Positions 5,028 to 6,821 of a stretch of 6,821 bases of DNA are shown piece after piece. This stretch comes from Pseudomonadota bacterium (GTDB lineage Bacteria > Pseudomonadota > Alphaproteobacteria > Rhizobiales > Methylopilaceae). The stretch lies in the NCBI GenBank assembly GCA_023389135.1, contig JAEWEX010000380.1, forward strand, positions 1-6,821, written 5' to 3'. How positions within the stretch are numbered: the stretch's first letter is position 1; every line of letters begins with the position of its first letter. Position numbers and translations under genes: made by a program. A model generated the notes under the pieces. It had not been told where the DNA came from and did not search any database. It saw only the letters and a list, made by a program, of their open reading frames with translations.

Positions 5028-6242
5028 TCACGCCACCGCGCGGCTCAGCGCGCATTCCGACCACAGCCGGCCCAGCGCGTCGACCAGATGGTCGATGTCG
5101 GCGTCGGTGTGGAGCGGGCCGGGCGTGAAGCGCAGCCGCTCGGTGCCGCGCGGCACGGTCGGGTAGTTGATGGGCTGGACGTAGATGCCGGCATTGTCCA
5201 GCAGCCAGTCGCTGATCCACTTGCACTTGACGGGATCGCACACCATCACCGGCACGATGTGGCTGTCATTGGCCATGTAGGGGATGCCGAGCCGGTCGAG
5301 CCGGGCGCGCAGTTTGGCGACCTGGGCGCGCTGCTGTTGGCGCTCGGTGTCGCTCTCCTTGAGGTGGCGGATCGAGGCGATGGCGCCCGCCGCGATCGCC
5401 GGCGGCAGCGCGGTGGTGAAGATGAAGCCCGAGGCGAACGAGCGCACGAAGTCGCACAGCGCCGCGGAGGCCGCGATGTAGCCGCCCATGACGCCGAACG
5501 CCTTGCCGAGCGTGCCCTCGATCACGGTGAGGCGGTCCATCAGCCCCTCGCGCTCGGCGACGCCGCCGCCGCGCGGCCCGTAGAGGCCGACCGCGTGCAC
5601 CTCGTCCAGATAGGTCATGGCGCCGTGCTTCTCGGCCACGTCGCACAATTCCGCGATGGGCGCGATGTCGCCGTCCATGGAATAGACGCTCTCGAACGCC
5701 ACGATCTTCGGCCGTCCGGGCTCCACGGTGGAGAGCAGCCGGTCCAGGTCGCGCGGGTCGTTGTGCTTGAACACCCGGCACTCGGCGCGGCTGTGGCGGA
5801 TGCCCTCGATCATGGAGGCGTGGTTGCCGGCGTCCGACAGCACCACGCAGTTCGGCAGCAGCGAGGCCAGCGTGCTGAGCGAGGCCCAGTTGGACACGTA
5901 GCCCGAGGTGAAGATCAGCGCCGCCTCCTTGCCGTGCAGGTCGGCCAGCTCGCGCTCCAGCAGCACATGGTAGTGGTTGGTGCCGGAGATGTTGCGGGTG
6001 CCGCCGGCGCCGGCGCCGCAGCGCTCCAGCGCCTCGTGCATGGCGTCCAGCACCTTGGGGTGCTGCCCCATGCCCAGATAGTCGTTGGAGCACCACACCG
6101 TGACCTCGCCCTCGCGACCGTCGCAATGGCGCATGGCGCGGGGGAACGCGCCCTTGCGGCGCTCCAGGTCGGCGAACACGCGGTAGCGGCCCTCGTCGCG
6201 CAAGCCATCGAGTTTGGCGCGGAAGAAGTGTTCGTAGTTCAT
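5028..6242 (-). CDS. hemA: 5-aminolevulinate synthase
   Basis: This PLP enzyme condenses glycine with succinyl-CoA to give 5-aminolevulinate, CO2 and CoA, the first committed step of heme and bacteriochlorophyll synthesis by the C4 route; it acts in the cytoplasm. The product has 404 residues, the normal length for alphaproteobacterial ALAS. It opens with [12 protein letters not shown], typical of the family, and shows [13 protein letters not shown] (50-62), [17 protein letters not shown] (76-92), the PLP-stacking His in [12 protein letters not shown] (His141), [12 protein letters not shown] (Asp213, His216) and the Schiff-base lysine in [16 protein letters not shown] (Lys247). The C-terminal part has [20 protein letters not shown]. 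The start is fixed by GGAGGT 5 bases upstream and by overlap with the puhE stop (ATGA). Translation is thus probably coupled to puhE, and expression should follow the photosynthesis operon, perhaps with help from an internal promoter within puhE. Nothing is truncated. A second ALAS gene elsewhere (hemT type) would be possible; here the neighbour argues for the photosynthesis-linked copy. Confidence 0.97.
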   Translation of the reverse strand: MNYEHFFRAKLDGLRDEGRYRVFADLERRKGAFPRAMRHCDGREGEVTVWCSNDYLGMGQHPKVLDAMHEALERCGAGAGGTRNISGTNHYHVLLERELADLHGKEAALIFTSGYVSNWASLSTLASLLPNCVVLSDAGNHASMIEGIRHSRAECRVFKHNDPRDLDRLLSTVEPGRPKIVAFESVYSMDGDIAPIAELCDVAEKHGAMTYLDEVHAVGLYGPRGGGVAEREGLMDRLTVIEGTLGKAFGVMGGYIAASAALCDFVRSFASGFIFTTALPPAIAAGAIASIRHLKESDTERQQQRAQVAKLRARLDRLGIPYMANDSHIVPVMVCDPVKCKWISDWLLDNAGIYVQPINYPTVPRGTERLRFTPGPLHTDADIDHLVDALGRLWSECALSRAVA

Positions 6243-6253
6243 GGCTTACCTCC
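6239..6253 (-). promoter_or_regulatory. hemA ribosome site and ATGA overlap with puhE
   Basis: GGAGGT (6253-6248), a near-ideal Shine-Dalgarno, lies 5 bases before the hemA ATG (6242-6240). The ATG shares bases with the TGA of puhE (6241-6239) in the string ATGA, so the site sits inside the last codons of puhE. This arrangement favours re-initiation and coupled translation. Confidence 0.85.
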
Positions 6254-6821
6254 GATGGGTCGGGGACGCGGGCCGAAGGCCGGGGCGTCGGCGGCGGGAT
6301 CGGGCCGGCGCGAGGCGAGGCCCCAGCTCCACAGCGCGGCCGCGGGCAGCGGCACGACCAGGAACCAGTGCTCCACCACCGCCAGCGCCATCAGCGCCGC
6401 CGTGAGGACGAGGCCGGTGGCCTCGAAGGGGCCGGCCCCGGGCGCCATGGCGCCCTGGACCAGCAGGATCGTGGCGACCGTGGACGCCGTGACCGAAACC
6501 GGGAAGAACAGGTTCATCGGCCGCCGCGTGAAGTAGCTCCTGAGATGGGACAGATGGTCCGGCAGGAACTCCTCGGTCAGGTTGGGCACGCCGAAGAACA
6601 CGTTGAGCTTCGTTGACAGCCGCATCAGCCACAGCACGAGGAAGGTCCACGTTCCCACCTGGTTCGCCCCGCCCCAGGTCAGCGCCGCGACGAGCGCAAG
6701 CGAGGCCACCAGGGCGATCTCGTGCCACATTATAGCTTGGAAGGCCTGTAAGAAATGGCGGAATCCGGTGATTCCGTCGCCCCGGACGATACGCCGCGGT
6801 CCGGTGAGATAGCCCATCAGG
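6239..6821 (-). CDS. puhE: Photosynthetic complex assembly protein PuhE, C-terminal part (gene cut by right edge)
   Basis: The last 193 or so codons of a membrane protein that matches my memory of the PuhE family (DUF3623), encoded beside hemA in the puh region of purple bacteria and linked to reaction-centre and light-harvesting complex assembly. Recognisable stretches are [66 protein letters not shown] and [17 protein letters not shown]. Hydrophobic segments lie at about fragment residues 31-49, 55-66, 103-123, and 135-166 (one long or two short helices), followed by a charged, Pro-rich cytoplasmic-looking tail [18 protein letters not shown]. The Met at 6817-6815 is internal: the frame stays open to the edge and the family extends further upstream with more membrane helices. 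It overlaps hemA by four bases (ATGA). Its precise biochemical role is not settled. Confidence 0.92.
   Translation of the reverse strand, partial: LMGYLTGPRRIVRGDGITGFRHFLQAFQAIMWHEIALVASLALVAALTWGGANQVGTWTFLVLWLMRLSTKLNVFFGVPNLTEEFLPDHLSHLRSYFTRRPMNLFFPVSVTASTVATILLVQGAMAPGAGPFEATGLVLTAALMALAVVEHWFLVVPLPAAALWSWGLASRRPDPAADAPAFGPRPRPIGGKP
6729..6776 (-). promoter_or_regulatory. Possible internal promoter for hemA with upstream dyad, inside puhE
   Basis: On the minus strand a perfect TATAAT (6734-6729) sits inside the puhE reading frame, built from the AT-rich codons GCT ATA ATG. The -35 position at 17-base spacing is CATTTC, a poor match. Upstream lies an 18-bp dyad, CGGAATC-CGGT-GATTCCG (6759-6776), centred about 36 bases before the middle of the -10. 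A dyad there with a weak -35 fits an activator-dependent promoter, driving hemA about 490 bases downstream. This is inference; the coding sequence itself is ordinary for the family. Confidence 0.25.

Noticed and set aside
4086..5166. Several short open frames on both strands across the polA-hemA gap
   Set aside because: They repeat the same peptide words because they read through the tandem repeats, lack ribosome sites and overlap one another; they are translated repeats, not genes.
5088..6536. A 482-codon plus-strand open frame across hemA and puhE
   Set aside because: It is antisense to two well-supported genes, with a composition typical of reverse-strand frames in GC-rich DNA and no family likeness.

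Overview
The window is GC-rich DNA from an alphaproteobacterium that very probably performs anoxygenic photosynthesis. Two features point there. A 5-aminolevulinate synthase gene (hemA, the C4 or Shemin route typical of Alphaproteobacteria) is joined by an ATGA overlap to the 3' end of puhE, a photosynthetic-complex assembly gene found in the photosynthesis gene clusters of purple bacteria. The order puhE-hemA is a usual edge of such a cluster. The lineage within the class cannot be fixed from this piece; Hyphomicrobiales is a reasonable guess from the style of the PolA sequence and the dispersed repeats.

Layout, left to right. (1) Positions 1-212, minus strand: the N-terminal DNA-binding part of a TetR-family regulator that runs off the left edge. 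(2) 296-1231, minus strand: an exported protein of unknown function, 311 residues, with a clear signal peptide. (3) 1232-1395: a divergent intergenic region with a perfect 18-bp palindrome over a possible promoter of the exported protein. (4) 1396-4413, plus strand: a full-length polA with intact 5'-nuclease, 3'-5' proofreading and polymerase motifs. Its interdomain linker is lengthened by an in-frame palindromic repeat. (5) 4414-5027: about 600 bp without a gene between the convergent polA and hemA, filled by two full copies and one partial copy of a roughly 250-bp composite repeat made of successive hairpins. (6) 5028-6242, minus strand: hemA. (7) 6239-6821, minus strand: the 3' part of puhE, running off the right edge.

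The puhE-hemA pair links assembly of the photosynthetic apparatus to supply of the tetrapyrrole precursor for bacteriochlorophyll and heme. polA, the unknown exported protein and the TetR regulator look like ordinary chromosomal neighbours outside the cluster. I see no mobile-element genes, RNA genes or CRISPR array, and no unmistakably new multi-gene system. The most interesting signals are the repeats: a palindromic element domesticated inside polA, and a hairpin array in which the third copy carries a paired two-base insertion on both arms, so pairing is kept while the sequence changes.
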